This document shows, one piece after another, positions 17,759 through 25,773 of a DNA stretch of 64,000 bases. Made by a program: the position numbers and the translations under genes. Below the pieces are notes generated by a model, which did not search any database, was not told the origin of the DNA, and saw only the letters and a list, made by a program, of their open reading frames with translations. The DNA comes from an uncultured Verrucomicrobia subdivision 3 bacterium (GTDB taxonomy: Bacteria; Verrucomicrobiota; Verrucomicrobiia; Limisphaerales; DASXHY01): assembly GCA_937890005.1 (NCBI GenBank), contig CALBZA010000004.1, positions 186,001 through 250,000 on the forward strand, read 5' to 3'. Within the stretch, counting starts at the first letter, position 1. Each line of letters opens with the position of its first letter.

Positions 17759-19696
17759 TTACTTCTTCTCGTCCACCACTTCGGCGTCGATGATTGGACC
17801 GTCGTCCTTCTTGCCGCCCTGGCTTGCGCCAGCGTCGGGGCCAGGTTGAGCGCCGGGCTGGGCTCCTGCCGGGCCGGCTTGTCCGCCCGCGGCTTTGTAG
17901 AGTTCTGCTCCGACGCTCTGGACGGTTTCGCCGAGCTTCTCGCTCGCCGACTTGATCGCGGCGGCATCGCTGCCCTTCAACGCGTCCTTCACATCGCTGA
18001 TCGCCTTCTCAAGCTTGCCCTTGATGTCGCCGGGCACTTTGTCGCCAGCGTCCTTGAGCATCTTCTCCGAGCGATAAACCAGGTTGTCGGCTTCGTTGCG
18101 AATTTCGACTTCCTCGCGGCGCTTTTTGTCCTCCTCGGCATGCGCTTCGGCGTCCTTGCGCATCTTCTCGATTTCGTCCTTCGAAAGACCGCTGCTGGCG
18201 GTGATGGTGATCTTCTGTTCCTTGCCGGTGCCAAGGTCCTTGGCGCCGACGTGCAGGATGCCATTCGCGTCGATGTCGAACGTGACTTCGATCTGCGGCA
18301 CACCGCGCGGTGCGGGCGGAATGTCGGTCAGCTGGAACTTGCCGATCGTCTTGTTGTCGCGTGAGAACTGGCGTTCGCCTTGCAACACGTGAATCTCCAC
18401 ACCGGGCTGATTGTCGCTCGCGGTCGAAAAGATTTCCGATTTGCGAGTCGGGATCGTGGTGTTGCGCTCAATGAGCTTCGTGAACACGCCGCCGAGCGTT
18501 TCGATGCCGAGCGACAGCGGTGTGACGTCGAGCAGGAGCACGTCTTTGACCTCGCCCTTGAGCACGCCGCCCTGAATCGCTGCGCCGACCGCGACGACTT
18601 CGTCCGGGTTCACACCCTGATGCGGCTGTTTGTTGACGAGCGATCGCGCGGTTTCAACCACGCGCGGCATGCGGGTCATGCCACCGACGAGCACCAGCTC
18701 ATCAATCTTGGAAGCGTCGAGGTCCGCATCGCGCAAGCAGTTCTTCGTCGGCCCGATCGTGCGTTCGAACAGGCTGTCCGTGAGCTGTTCCATCTTGGCG
18801 CGAGTGAGCGTTTTCTGGATGTGTTTCGGACCGCTGGCGTCAGCAGTGATGAACGGCAGGTTGATGTCGTATTGCTGCGAGCTGGAAAGCGCAATCTTGG
18901 CTTTTTCGGCCTCTTCCTTGATGCGCTGAAGGGCGTCGGGCTGCTTGCGCAGATCCATGCCGGTGTCCTTCTTGAATTCGTCGAGAATCCAATCCATCAG
19001 CGCATTGTCCCAGTCGTCACCGCCCAGGTGCGTGTCGCCGTTGGTGGCTTTGACTTCGAACACGCCGTCGCCGATTTCGAGAACGGAGATATCGAACGTG
19101 CCGCCGCCCAAATCGTAAACCGCGATCTTCTCGTCCTTTTTTTTGTCGAGACCGTAGGCGAGCGATGCTGCGGTCGGTTCGTTGATGATGCGGAGCACTT
19201 CAAGTCCGGCAATGCGGCCGGCGTCTTTGGTGGCCTGACGCTGCGAGTCGTTGAAGTAAGCCGGAACGGTAATGACGGCCTGGGTGATCTTTTCGCCGAG
19301 GCGGGTTTCCGCGTCCGCTTTCAACTTGGAAAGAATCATCGCCGAAATTTCGGGCGGCGAGAATTGCTTTGTCTTGCCTTCGATTTCGACTTCGACAGCG
19401 CAATCGCCATTCGCGGCCTTCACGACCTTGTAAGGCATGCGCTTGGTTTCTTCCTGGACCTCATCGAACTTGCGGCCCATGAAGCGTTTGATGGAGTAAA
19501 TCGTGTTGCGGGAATTCGTCACCGCCTGGCGTTTTGCGGCATCGCCGACGACGCGTTCCCCGTTTTTTGTGAAGGCAACGACTGACGGGGTCGTGCGTTT
19601 GCCTTCGGAATTTTCCAGAACGAGGGGCTCGCCGCCTTCCATCACGGCCATGCACGAGTTCGTCGTTCCCAGATCGATGCCTAAAACTTTTGCCAT
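17759..19696 (-). CDS. dnaK: Chaperone protein DnaK (Hsp70)
   Basis: DnaK binds exposed hydrophobic segments of client proteins in an ATP-driven cycle. The 645-residue protein starts with the Hsp70 signature GIDLGTTNSCMAV, has VYDLGGGTFDISVLEIG near residue 193 and LVGGMTRMPRV near 335, and a substrate-binding domain with DVTPLSLGIETLGGVFT. The C-terminus is Gly/Ala/Gln-rich and ends in IIDAEVVDEKK, close to the standard EEVD-like end. A near-consensus sigma-54 promoter lies 41 bases before the ATG. dnaJ and grpE are not beside it, although a GrpE-like protein is encoded at 62608-63621. Confidence 0.99.
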   Translation of the reverse strand: MAKVLGIDLGTTNSCMAVMEGGEPLVLENSEGKRTTPSVVAFTKNGERVVGDAAKRQAVTNSRNTIYSIKRFMGRKFDEVQEETKRMPYKVVKAANGDCAVEVEIEGKTKQFSPPEISAMILSKLKADAETRLGEKITQAVITVPAYFNDSQRQATKDAGRIAGLEVLRIINEPTAASLAYGLDKKKDEKIAVYDLGGGTFDISVLEIGDGVFEVKATNGDTHLGGDDWDNALMDWILDEFKKDTGMDLRKQPDALQRIKEEAEKAKIALSSSQQYDINLPFITADASGPKHIQKTLTRAKMEQLTDSLFERTIGPTKNCLRDADLDASKIDELVLVGGMTRMPRVVETARSLVNKQPHQGVNPDEVVAVGAAIQGGVLKGEVKDVLLLDVTPLSLGIETLGGVFTKLIERNTTIPTRKSEIFSTASDNQPGVEIHVLQGERQFSRDNKTIGKFQLTDIPPAPRGVPQIEVTFDIDANGILHVGAKDLGTGKEQKITITASSGLSKDEIEKMRKDAEAHAEEDKKRREEVEIRNEADNLVYRSEKMLKDAGDKVPGDIKGKLEKAISDVKDALKGSDAAAIKSASEKLGETVQSVGAELYKAAGGQAGPAGAQPGAQPGPDAGASQGGKKDDGPIIDAEVVDEKK

Positions 19697-19736
19697 AAAA
19701 AATCGTTTTACGTGTTGAAACTTCTAGGGATTCCTT

Positions 19737-19752
19737 TGCAAGGCGGGTGCCA
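19737..19752 (-). promoter_or_regulatory. Sigma-54 (-24/-12) promoter upstream of dnaK
   Basis: The minus strand reads TGGCACCCGCCTTGCA. This has the invariant GG and GC with 10 bases between them and matches TGGCAC-N5-TTGCA exactly. Transcription should begin about 12 bases downstream, near 19726, giving a leader of about 30 bases before the dnaK ATG at 19696. Position, strand and spacing all fit. Confidence 0.7.
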
Positions 19753-19858
19753 ACGGGTTCAGAAACGCATGAACCCTAATGTTTACAGGGTGATGACGGC
19801 GGTTTCAGCGAGTTTGCCCGAAACCGCGAACTGTGACAGTGCGACACGAATTCGATGC

Positions 19859-19869
19859 GTGTGACACAC
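19859..19869. promoter_or_regulatory. Palindrome GTGTGACACAC, candidate enhancer-binding site
   Basis: GTGTG and CACAC flank a single A. The palindrome lies about 107 bases upstream of the -24 box, the usual distance for a sigma-54 activator site. A related TGTGACA half lies at 19832-19838 and GACAC at 19843-19847. The activator is unknown, and the assignment depends on the sigma-54 promoter being real. Confidence 0.35.
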
Positions 19870-19910
19870 TTTTGACGCCCAATAGTGGCGCAGCGGGTAA
19901 CACTTCCTTT

Positions 19911-19994
19911 AACGCAGAGCAAAGGACGCGGAGTTTCGCAGAGGAAAATTTGAATCCTTGCAGTTCTCAACGTCCTCTGCACCTCCGCGTTAAA
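19911..19994. repeat. Imperfect palindromic GAGGACG repeat downstream of pyrE
   Basis: One arm reads AACGCAGAGCAAAGGACGCG on the plus strand and the other, on the minus strand, AACGCGGAGGTGCAGAGGAC. They can pair over about 23 bases with mismatches. The repeat starts 14 bases after the pyrE stop on the minus strand and could end or stabilise that transcript. The whole gap 19697-20007 holds this repeat, the dnaK promoter and the palindrome, and no gene. Confidence 0.6.
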
Positions 19995-20007
19995 AAGAGT
20001 GCTGGTC

Positions 20008-20574
20008 CTATTTGCTGCCCGGTTTGATCGCGGGTGTGTTGGCGAGGTCGGGCGGGAGTTTGTCCGGTTCGAACGCTTCGACAACGAGGGAAAGCAGGCT
20101 GATGAACGGTACGCCGAGGTTCACGGTTCCATTGGAACGATCCACAGCCGCGGCGACACCAAGGACATTTCCCTGATGAGCGCGGACAATCTCGATGGTT
20201 TCCTGAACCCGGCCGCCCTTGGTGACCACGTCTTCCACGATCAGGATGCGTTCGTCGGGAACGATCTTGAATCCGCGGCGCAGGACGAGTGTGCCTTCCT
20301 CCTTCTCCACGAAAATGAAACGGGTTTTGAGCTGTCGTGCGACTTCCTGGCCGAGGACGAGTCCGCCCATGGCCGGAGCGATGACGGTTGAGACGTTGAG
20401 ATGACGAACCTTGTCTGCAAGGGCGCCGCCGACTTTCTCGACGATCGGCATCTGCTGGAGCGCCAGCGCGCATTGGAAGAACTGGCGACTGTGCAAACCG
20501 CTGCGCAGGATGAAATGACCTTCGAGCAAGGCGCCGGTGTCGCGAAAAATCTGCAGGACTTCTTCTTTCGTCAT
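20008..20574 (-). CDS. pyrE: Orotate phosphoribosyltransferase
   Basis: PyrE makes orotidine 5'-monophosphate from orotate and PRPP in pyrimidine synthesis. The 188-residue protein has the PRPP-binding motif ILIVEDVVTKGGRVQETIEI (about residues 109-128), FVEKEEGTLVLRRGF and APAMGGLVLGQEVARQL. The ATG at 20574 gives the expected start MTKEEVLQIFRDTGALLEGH; upstream sequence reads as a repeat of the GAGTTCAAAGTTCAAAG type (20597-20625). No other pyrimidine gene is nearby. The following bases hold a long imperfect palindrome that may act as a terminator. Confidence 0.96.
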   Translation of the reverse strand: MTKEEVLQIFRDTGALLEGHFILRSGLHSRQFFQCALALQQMPIVEKVGGALADKVRHLNVSTVIAPAMGGLVLGQEVARQLKTRFIFVEKEEGTLVLRRGFKIVPDERILIVEDVVTKGGRVQETIEIVRAHQGNVLGVAAAVDRSNGTVNLGVPFISLLSLVVEAFEPDKLPPDLANTPAIKPGSK

Positions 20575-20596
20575 GGCGCGCGAGTTTAGAGTCTCG

Positions 20597-20625
20597 TGCC
20601 CGAGTTCAAAGTTCAAAGTTCCGAG
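20597..20625. repeat. GAGTTCAAAGTTCAAAGTTC-type degenerate repeat
   Basis: This short tract of the word AGTTCAA, repeated with a period near 8, lies in the leader between a small membrane-protein gene and pyrE. It resembles the AAACTTGAAAC tracts in mutS and before addB. Confidence 0.45.
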
Positions 20626-20927
20626 GGCTTCTGGTTGTTGCAACGTCGGCGGGGAAACAGCAGCCGCAATCCTGAAACAGCCAGAAACGCAGTGGATGCA
20701 AGGCAAAGCACAGGAAAGGCGTACATTTGCCACCCTTCGAATGTAAACGGCCCGAAGCCGTAGGCGATCATCCGTGCAGAAGCTGCAGAGTGCCAGTTCA
20801 ACCAGAGGTTTCGCACGATCATGATGCCCATGGCGGCGCAAGGTAATGAGGCAGCAAAAAGAGCCAGCCCGGCGGCGACGGTTGCCATTCGCTTCATACG
20901 GTATGTGGAAGGTGGTTGCTGCGCCAT
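20613..20927 (-). CDS. Small membrane protein of unknown function
   Basis: I do not recognise this 104-residue protein. It has two hydrophobic segments likely to cross the membrane: about residues 15-37 (TVAAGLALFAASLPCAAMGI) and about 68-90 (MYAFPVLCLASTAFLAVSGL), followed by a basic end (FPRRRC). The start ATG 20927 lies 4 bases after the stop of the thioredoxin-fold gene, and the gene ends 38 bases before pyrE, so an operon is plausible. It may start instead at an ATG 10 codons inside. Codon content fits coding sequence but the call is moderate. Confidence 0.5.
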   Translation of the reverse strand: MAQQPPSTYRMKRMATVAAGLALFAASLPCAAMGIMIVRNLWLNWHSAASARMIAYGFGPFTFEGWQMYAFPVLCLASTAFLAVSGLRLLFPRRRCNNQKPSEL

Positions 20928-20930
20928 CCT

Positions 20931-21530
20931 CTAACAAGAAGCGTCCCGTTCTTCACAGCCGAAATAATCCGGCGCGTTCCCCGGCTTCCACTTGATGTTG
21001 CAGCCAATGCTCGGTTTCTGAACCGGCGCAACGGGCTTGCCGGCGAGAACCGCATCGAGCGCCTCACGAAGATCTTTCCCCGTAACCGGCAGATTGTTCT
21101 TCGGACGGCTGTCGTCGAACTGACCGCGGTAAACAAGCCGATGCGCCTGATCGAACAGGAAGAAATCCGGCGTGCAGGCAGCGCGATAGGCTTTCGCGAC
21201 CGACTGCGATTCATCGTAAAGATACGCGAAGTTGTAGCCCGCCTCCTTCGCTTCCACCTTCATCAGCTCGGGGCCGTCCTGCGGATAACCGGCGACGTCA
21301 TTGGAACTGATGGCCACGATCGCGACCCCTTTCGGAACGTAATCCCGACCGAGTTGCGCGAGTGCGGATCGCAGATGCTTCACGTAGGGGCAATGATTGC
21401 AGATGAACATCACCAGCAGCGGTCTGCCTTTGAATTCGGAAAGCGAAACCGTTCTGCCACTGACATCCGGCAAATTGAAATCAGGCGCTGCCGTGCCGAG
21501 CGGCAACATTGTGGAATTGACTGCGACCAT
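20931..21530 (-). CDS. Thioredoxin-fold (AhpC/TSA-like) protein
   Basis: This 199-residue protein is a peroxiredoxin/thioredoxin-like redox protein. APDFNLPDVSGRTVSLSEFK starts the fold, and FICNHCPYVKHL carries the CxxC pair (Cys-Asn-His-Cys, about residues 44-47). CTPDFFLFD matches the cis-Pro region. The HCPYVKH form of the motif is common in the redoxin group often annotated as thioredoxin family protein. There is no signal peptide, so it is probably cytoplasmic. The C-terminal end is Cys-rich (CNIKW, CEERDASC). It reads toward the small membrane protein and pyrE. Confidence 0.88.
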   Translation of the reverse strand: MVAVNSTMLPLGTAAPDFNLPDVSGRTVSLSEFKGRPLLVMFICNHCPYVKHLRSALAQLGRDYVPKGVAIVAISSNDVAGYPQDGPELMKVEAKEAGYNFAYLYDESQSVAKAYRAACTPDFFLFDQAHRLVYRGQFDDSRPKNNLPVTGKDLREALDAVLAGKPVAPVQKPSIGCNIKWKPGNAPDYFGCEERDASC

Positions 21531-21604
21531 GCGGAGAATCTGAGAAGACGGGGTTCGAAAGTCGAGAGGACAAATTGGAAACGCCCCGTGAACGGAACGG
21601 AATC

Positions 21605-22390
21605 TCAGACACTCGCCATGTTGCGAACCGGCGTTTCAGCGCGACTGCGAAAGACGATATCGACTACGTTTCGAAGAAATTGTTCGTCTGCGACGCCGTC
21701 AGTGGCGTCGGGAGGAAATTCGACCTTGGCGCGAAAATGAGCGGCCATTTGCGCAAACAACTCGATTCTCGCTGCAGGTTCGAATTCGTCGCGTCGAATC
21801 AACGCCTGCAGCGCCGCGGAAGCTTCTTCGGGCGAAACGCGCTGACGCAAGCGCGCGGCGAGATGAGGATACTGCCGGAGCGAATTGAATTTGCCGGAAA
21901 CAACTTGCTCGAGATCGGGCTCTGACACGGCGGGGATTCTCACCACAACCGTGTTGGCCGCAATGTCGCCCAACCGCTGACATCGGCGATTCAGCCAGCA
22001 GGTGATTCCACCCACAACATAGAATACGGGTTGCATGTCCACGAAGCGGAGCAGATTGCGAGTGACCACCTGGTCGAACTGAAGTCGCAGACCTTCCGCA
22101 TCCACCACGCGCAATCGCAGCAGACGCTTTCCAAGCGTTTGACCCCGCCAGAGCCACTCGAATGCGATGCCGTATCCAATGCTGACAACGAAGTAGGCGA
22201 GCGCCATGACTGCCAGGGCTATGTTGTAGTCAATCGCTCCAATCAAGTTACCGACGGTTCCAAGTAACGACAGGATCGCCGAGATCGCCATCAGGTCGAT
22301 CGCCCACGCGAAGAAGCGGGTGATCGGTCCTGCGAGCGGCTGCGCGAAGACGATTCCTTCAGGTGTGCGGATTTTCAGTTCAGCGTTCAA
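21605..22390 (-). CDS. RDD-family membrane protein
   Basis: This 261-residue inner-membrane protein has an RDD domain in the first 160 residues: PITRFFAWAIDLMAISAIL with the RDD-type Arg/Asp pair, then three or so hydrophobic segments and LWRGQTLGKRLLRLRVVD. A soluble C-terminal half (about residues 165-261) is alpha-helical. The start is TTG at 22390, directly after an in-frame TGA and 5 bases after the SpoIIM-like stop; no ATG is available nearby. RDD proteins often stand at the end of MoxR-DUF58 operons, as here. Their function is unknown; some affect transport. Confidence 0.85.
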   Translation of the reverse strand: MNAELKIRTPEGIVFAQPLAGPITRFFAWAIDLMAISAILSLLGTVGNLIGAIDYNIALAVMALAYFVVSIGYGIAFEWLWRGQTLGKRLLRLRVVDAEGLRLQFDQVVTRNLLRFVDMQPVFYVVGGITCWLNRRCQRLGDIAANTVVVRIPAVSEPDLEQVVSGKFNSLRQYPHLAARLRQRVSPEEASAALQALIRRDEFEPAARIELFAQMAAHFRAKVEFPPDATDGVADEQFLRNVVDIVFRSRAETPVRNMASV

Positions 22391-22395
22391 TCAAC

Positions 22396-23403
22396 TCAAC
22401 GTGCTTTCTGGGATCGCGTGTTCCTGCCCGATTTCGACAAAAACAGGCAGAGCAGGATCAACTCGACGGTGCCAAATGCGATCTTTGCCTCGTACGGAAT
22501 CACCGGCTCGTGATATTGCGAAAGAAACGCTTCAACAAATCCTGCCCAGATCAGCATCAGGCCGACACCGAAGATCAGCGTCACGATGTCTTTTGAAACC
22601 AGTCTCAACCGCTGACCCAGCGTTTGCCGATTGCCCCAGCCGATCAGCGCCGTTGCAAGTACGAGTCCGGCCTGGCCGGCGATCAGAATCGCAGGAATTT
22701 CAATCACACCGTGGGGCATCAGCCAGCCAAGAAGAAATCGGAGCTGTCCGTCCATCACGTAATCCACCGAAATCGCCCCGAGAATTGCGCCGTTGTAAAA
22801 GAGCAGAATGATCGTTCCGATTCCATAGGACATGCCCATCGCCAGCGTGAAGATCGAAACCTTGGTGTTATGCGTCATCAGCATCGCGGAGAACGATGTT
22901 TTCGATCCCGACAGGCGATCGGATGTCTGCCTCTCTTCTTTTTGCACCCGTTCGCTGGGACGCATCTGATCGTGTCCGAACGGCATGATGACGTGGCGTG
23001 ACGGCGGATCGAGGACGATCGCAAAACCGCCGATCAGACAGCCGGCAATGGTGATCGCCAAAGACAGATAAAAAGCCCGAATCTGACGCCGGAAGGTCTG
23101 CGGCAAAGTTTGAAAGAACCAGCGCAGCGGATAAACACGACGGCGTTTTTCGCGCGTTTCGTGGATTTCACCGTAGGCGCGCGCAACCAGGCTCTCCAGG
23201 TAGCGACGTGTTTCCGGTTCGCTGGAAAACGTGTTGAGTTTCGCCAGATCGGCGGCGGTACGTTCGTAAAGTTCGTGAAAGCGCTGGAGTCGATCCAGGT
23301 TCAGTCGCAATGTCGGTTCCGCTTCAATCTCTTTGAGAATGTTTTCCAACTCGGACCACGTCGGGCAGGAAACGCTGATGAAACGTTCGAGATCGATAAT
23401 CAT
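22396..23403 (-). CDS. SpoIIM-like (DUF95) membrane protein
   Basis: This 335-residue protein resembles the stage II sporulation protein M family: a soluble helical N-terminal 110 residues (MIIDLERFISVSCPTWSELE) and then about five membrane segments, including YLSLAITIAGCLIGGFAIVL, TLAMGMSYGIGTIILLFYNG and LLGWLMPHGVIEIPAILIAG. The name comes from Bacillus, but in Gram-negative bacteria the gene is usually part of MoxR operons and not linked to sporulation. The ATG at 23403 overlaps the DUF58 stop (ATGA), showing coupling. The molecular role is unknown. Confidence 0.88.
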   Translation of the reverse strand: MIIDLERFISVSCPTWSELENILKEIEAEPTLRLNLDRLQRFHELYERTAADLAKLNTFSSEPETRRYLESLVARAYGEIHETREKRRRVYPLRWFFQTLPQTFRRQIRAFYLSLAITIAGCLIGGFAIVLDPPSRHVIMPFGHDQMRPSERVQKEERQTSDRLSGSKTSFSAMLMTHNTKVSIFTLAMGMSYGIGTIILLFYNGAILGAISVDYVMDGQLRFLLGWLMPHGVIEIPAILIAGQAGLVLATALIGWGNRQTLGQRLRLVSKDIVTLIFGVGLMLIWAGFVEAFLSQYHEPVIPYEAKIAFGTVELILLCLFLSKSGRNTRSQKAR

Positions 23404-24812
23404 ATCAGTTGCCTCCGTTTCACATTCAAATACTGCGCGACCACGTCGGCGCTGAGGCGTTCGTTTTGCAGCAGGGAGAACTGGACGCCGCGGCGTTGAA
23501 GTGTCTTTCCCAATTCCTGCAGGCGCGCCCATTGCAGGTGACCGCCCAGTTCGCGATAAAGCTCGTCCAGCGTTTCAACATCGCCGCGACTGAACAAAGG
23601 TCGGGTTCCGGGCGGCTGGATCATGTTCACCAGAACCAGATGCTGGCGGCGGAGAAGATCGATGTTTCGAACGAAACTTTCGGCAAGCGCGGGATCGTCG
23701 AGCGATGTGAGAAAAACGAGCAAAGCGCGGCGCCGGAGCCGGAGCCGGAGGAACGTGCAAAGTTCGTCGAAGTCGGGCGACACCGGCTGCGGCTGCAGTG
23801 TATAAAGCGCATCCCTGCAAACGCTGTAGTGCGCCTTGCCGTTCTTGGCGCGGACGAATTTCTCCACCTTGTCCGTGAAGGTACACAGCCCGAAAAGATC
23901 GCCCTGTTGCTCCGCGGCCAGGCCGAGAACAAGAGCGGCGGTGACGAAGCGTTCTACAATCGAATCGATCGTTTGCGGCGCGGGCGTTTTGAAAGAAGAA
24001 CCGGGCGATCGCTCGGAGTTGGATTCAGCGAGCGCCGGCTCGGGAGTTGTTGTGTCACCAGTGGGGCGTCTTTGACTGAGACGGGACGCATCGATGATGA
24101 CGTAAATTTCCTGCGTTCGTTCGATCTGAAACACCTTCGTCACGGGCCGACTCCGGCGTGCGGTGGCCTTCCAATGAATTTCATCGAAGCTGTCACCCGG
24201 CACGTATTCACGGAGTTTTTCAAAATCGCGGCCTTTGCCGACCTGTCGTTGGGCATGCAATCCAAAGTTGCCCCGATTCAAAAACAGCGCGGCGAGATTG
24301 CGGCGCTCCGTCAAAAGATTCGGATAAACGCGAATTTCCGATTCGGTTTTGAAACGCCGGCGCACACCCCAGAAGCCGAATGCCGATTGACCTTCCACAT
24401 AGACGGCATCCATGCGGAAGTTGCCGCGCTCGGTCGGTTTACAGGTCCATTGTGCCGACGACCATTCCGCACCGGCTGGAAGGTTCACGTCCATCTCTTC
24501 CAGTTCCGTGACGAGCTGAGGCGGGAATGGAATGGCAATGCGGAGAAGTCGATTCTTTTGGGCAATGTTTTGAATTCGAAGCTCCAGTTTGCCCGCTCGA
24601 TCTTTTGAAAGTCGCACCACAGGCGTTAACTCAACCTGAATGCCTGAAAGCGAACGAGTGGATCCCAGTGCATCGACAATCACGAGCAACAGGAACAATC
24701 CAACCGCGCAAAGCGCCGCCGTGGTCGTTGGCGGCTCGACAGCGGCCAGCAGCGCGAAGGGCACGACCACGAGCGCCACCCAGAACAACAATCTGTTGCG
24801 TGGAACGATCAT
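23400..24812 (-). CDS. DUF58 domain membrane protein
   Basis: This 470-residue protein begins with two hydrophobic segments (RLLFWVALVVVPFALLAAVE and TAALCAVGLFLLLVIVDAL), followed by a beta-rich region and the DUF58 motif GKGRDFEKLREYVPGDSFDE with IHWKATARRSRP (about residues 210-240). The rest is von Willebrand factor A-like (EIYVIIDASRL; LLVFLTSLDDP). DUF58 proteins are usual partners of MoxR ATPases. The ATG at 24812 fits family N-termini. The gene would normally follow moxR at once but lies 961 bases away, on the far side of an IS200-type element. A stretch of 90 residues around 310 is Ser/Pro-rich. Confidence 0.92.
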   Translation of the reverse strand: MIVPRNRLLFWVALVVVPFALLAAVEPPTTTAALCAVGLFLLLVIVDALGSTRSLSGIQVELTPVVRLSKDRAGKLELRIQNIAQKNRLLRIAIPFPPQLVTELEEMDVNLPAGAEWSSAQWTCKPTERGNFRMDAVYVEGQSAFGFWGVRRRFKTESEIRVYPNLLTERRNLAALFLNRGNFGLHAQRQVGKGRDFEKLREYVPGDSFDEIHWKATARRSRPVTKVFQIERTQEIYVIIDASRLSQRRPTGDTTTPEPALAESNSERSPGSSFKTPAPQTIDSIVERFVTAALVLGLAAEQQGDLFGLCTFTDKVEKFVRAKNGKAHYSVCRDALYTLQPQPVSPDFDELCTFLRLRLRRRALLVFLTSLDDPALAESFVRNIDLLRRQHLVLVNMIQPPGTRPLFSRGDVETLDELYRELGGHLQWARLQELGKTLQRRGVQFSLLQNERLSADVVAQYLNVKRRQLI

Positions 24813-24939
24813 GAGGTGATTGGAAACGCCAGTGTAGAGATTGGAACGAAATCGACCAAAGACAGTGCATTCATCAGGTTTCGGTTGCTTGAACATTTCC
24901 GGCGGTTCGAACCAAAGAGTCGCGGAGCGCCGAACTGCT

Positions 24940-24965
24940 CGTAGCCGTGGATTTCAATCCACGGA
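24940..24965. repeat. Hairpin at one end of the IS200-type element (inverted copy)
   Basis: This 26-base sequence contains the hairpin CCGTGGATT/AATCCACGG with a 2-base loop. Its exact reverse complement lies at 25539-25564 on the other side of the transposase gene. The two copies probably mark the ends recognised by the transposase or are REP-like sequences mobilised by it. A GTCACGGAGSGAC-type motif accompanies each copy. Confidence 0.75.
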
Positions 24966-25007
24966 ATGGATGGTCGCGAACAGAGCGTCACGGAGGGACG
25001 CCAGACC

Positions 25008-25460
25008 TTAATCCCATAAATACTCCTCCTTGTACACGATCCCGTTTCGCTCCAGAAACACGCGATACTCCTCCTGAAACGATCGCGCCCGGTGATGTTC
25101 ACGCTGTTCGCGAATGTATCTTTCCACGTCCGGAACCTGTGATTTGCTGACCGCGAATGCGCCATAGCCATCCTGCCATGCGAACGAAACAAATCCCGGC
25201 AACGCCGTCTTGATCCATTTCGAAGAACCGCCCTTGATCTGTTTGACCACATCGCTGACCGCAAGCGCCGGAGGGATTCGCACCAATATGTGGATGTGAT
25301 CGTCGAATCCGCCAACGCAGACGGGATGCACGCCATTTTCGTGGGCGATGCCGCCGAGATACGTCCACACGCGTTCTTCGATGTCCGCACGCAGCCACGG
25401 CTCGCGATGTTTGGTGCTGAAGATGATGTGGTAATGAAGACACGTGTATGTGTTCGCCAT
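25008..25460 (-). CDS. tnpA: IS200-like (Y1/HUH) transposase
   Basis: This 150-residue protein belongs to the REP-associated or IS200-like Y1 transposase family, which cuts and joins single-stranded DNA at hairpins. The HUH motif is His55-Ile-His57 (GFDDHIHILVRIP) and the probable catalytic tyrosine is Tyr115 (VPDVERYIREQREHHR). The C-terminal SFQEEYRVFLERNG and EEYLWD are typical of copies in PVC bacteria. All landmarks are present and the reading frame is intact, so the gene may be active. There is no TnpB partner. Flanking inverted hairpins support a mobile or domesticated element. Confidence 0.93.
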   Translation of the reverse strand: MANTYTCLHYHIIFSTKHREPWLRADIEERVWTYLGGIAHENGVHPVCVGGFDDHIHILVRIPPALAVSDVVKQIKGGSSKWIKTALPGFVSFAWQDGYGAFAVSKSQVPDVERYIREQREHHRARSFQEEYRVFLERNGIVYKEEYLWD

Positions 25461-25773
25461 GGTTTCCCTTTCCCGTTTCCTTTTCTCTTCGTGCGCTTCA
25501 AGCGTCGCTCCGCGACGCCCTCCTGAATTCCCGTTTTGTCCGTGGATTGAAATCCACGGCTACGGGCTTTTCGTCGCTCCGTGACTAAATCGAAGCGAAG
25601 CAGCGACAGTTCCCCGCTACTATAATTGGTAGGGCAGAGCTGCCGCTCTTCACCATATTCCGCATCGACAGGTGTGCCCCTCAAGACGCCGGGCACGACC
25701 GCCGATGCCAACTCCCCAAACAGTTCATGCTTCAAGAGCCGTTCTTCACCGAAATTGTTGTCCCATGGATTAC
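25461..25773. repeat. Repeat-rich gap between tnpA and moxR
   Basis: This 313-base stretch holds the hairpin GCGTCG/CGACGC (25502-25518), the inverted element end (25539-25564), GTCGCTCCGTGAC (25572-25584) and GGCAG/CTGCC at 25635-25646 in a GTAGGGCAGAGCTGCCGC context that recurs as a dispersed repeat in related bacteria. On the minus strand a reading frame starting MSNPWDNNFGEERLLKHELF overlaps the moxR stop by 4 bases and runs into the repeats; it may be the remains of an original coupled start. Confidence 0.6.

Larger units (their letters stand above)
24940..25564 (-). mobile_element. IS200/IS605-type element within a MoxR operon
   Basis: The element of about 625 bases consists of a Y1 transposase gene between two perfect inverted copies of a 26-base hairpin sequence. 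It lies in the gap between moxR and the DUF58 gene, which are otherwise part of a run of genes with 4-base overlaps. The exact ends and target are not proven; single-strand IS200 elements leave no target duplication. Confidence 0.7.

Noticed and set aside
18380..19585. A 401-residue open frame opposite dnaK
   Set aside because: It lies wholly inside dnaK on the other strand and shows no domain, start site or signal.
23409..24608. A 399-residue plus-strand frame opposite the DUF58 gene
   Set aside because: It is a shadow of the DUF58 coding sequence, which is supported by family motifs and operon position.
24900..24925. tRNA-like GGTTCGAACC
   Set aside because: No acceptor stem, anticodon arm or CCA could be built around it.
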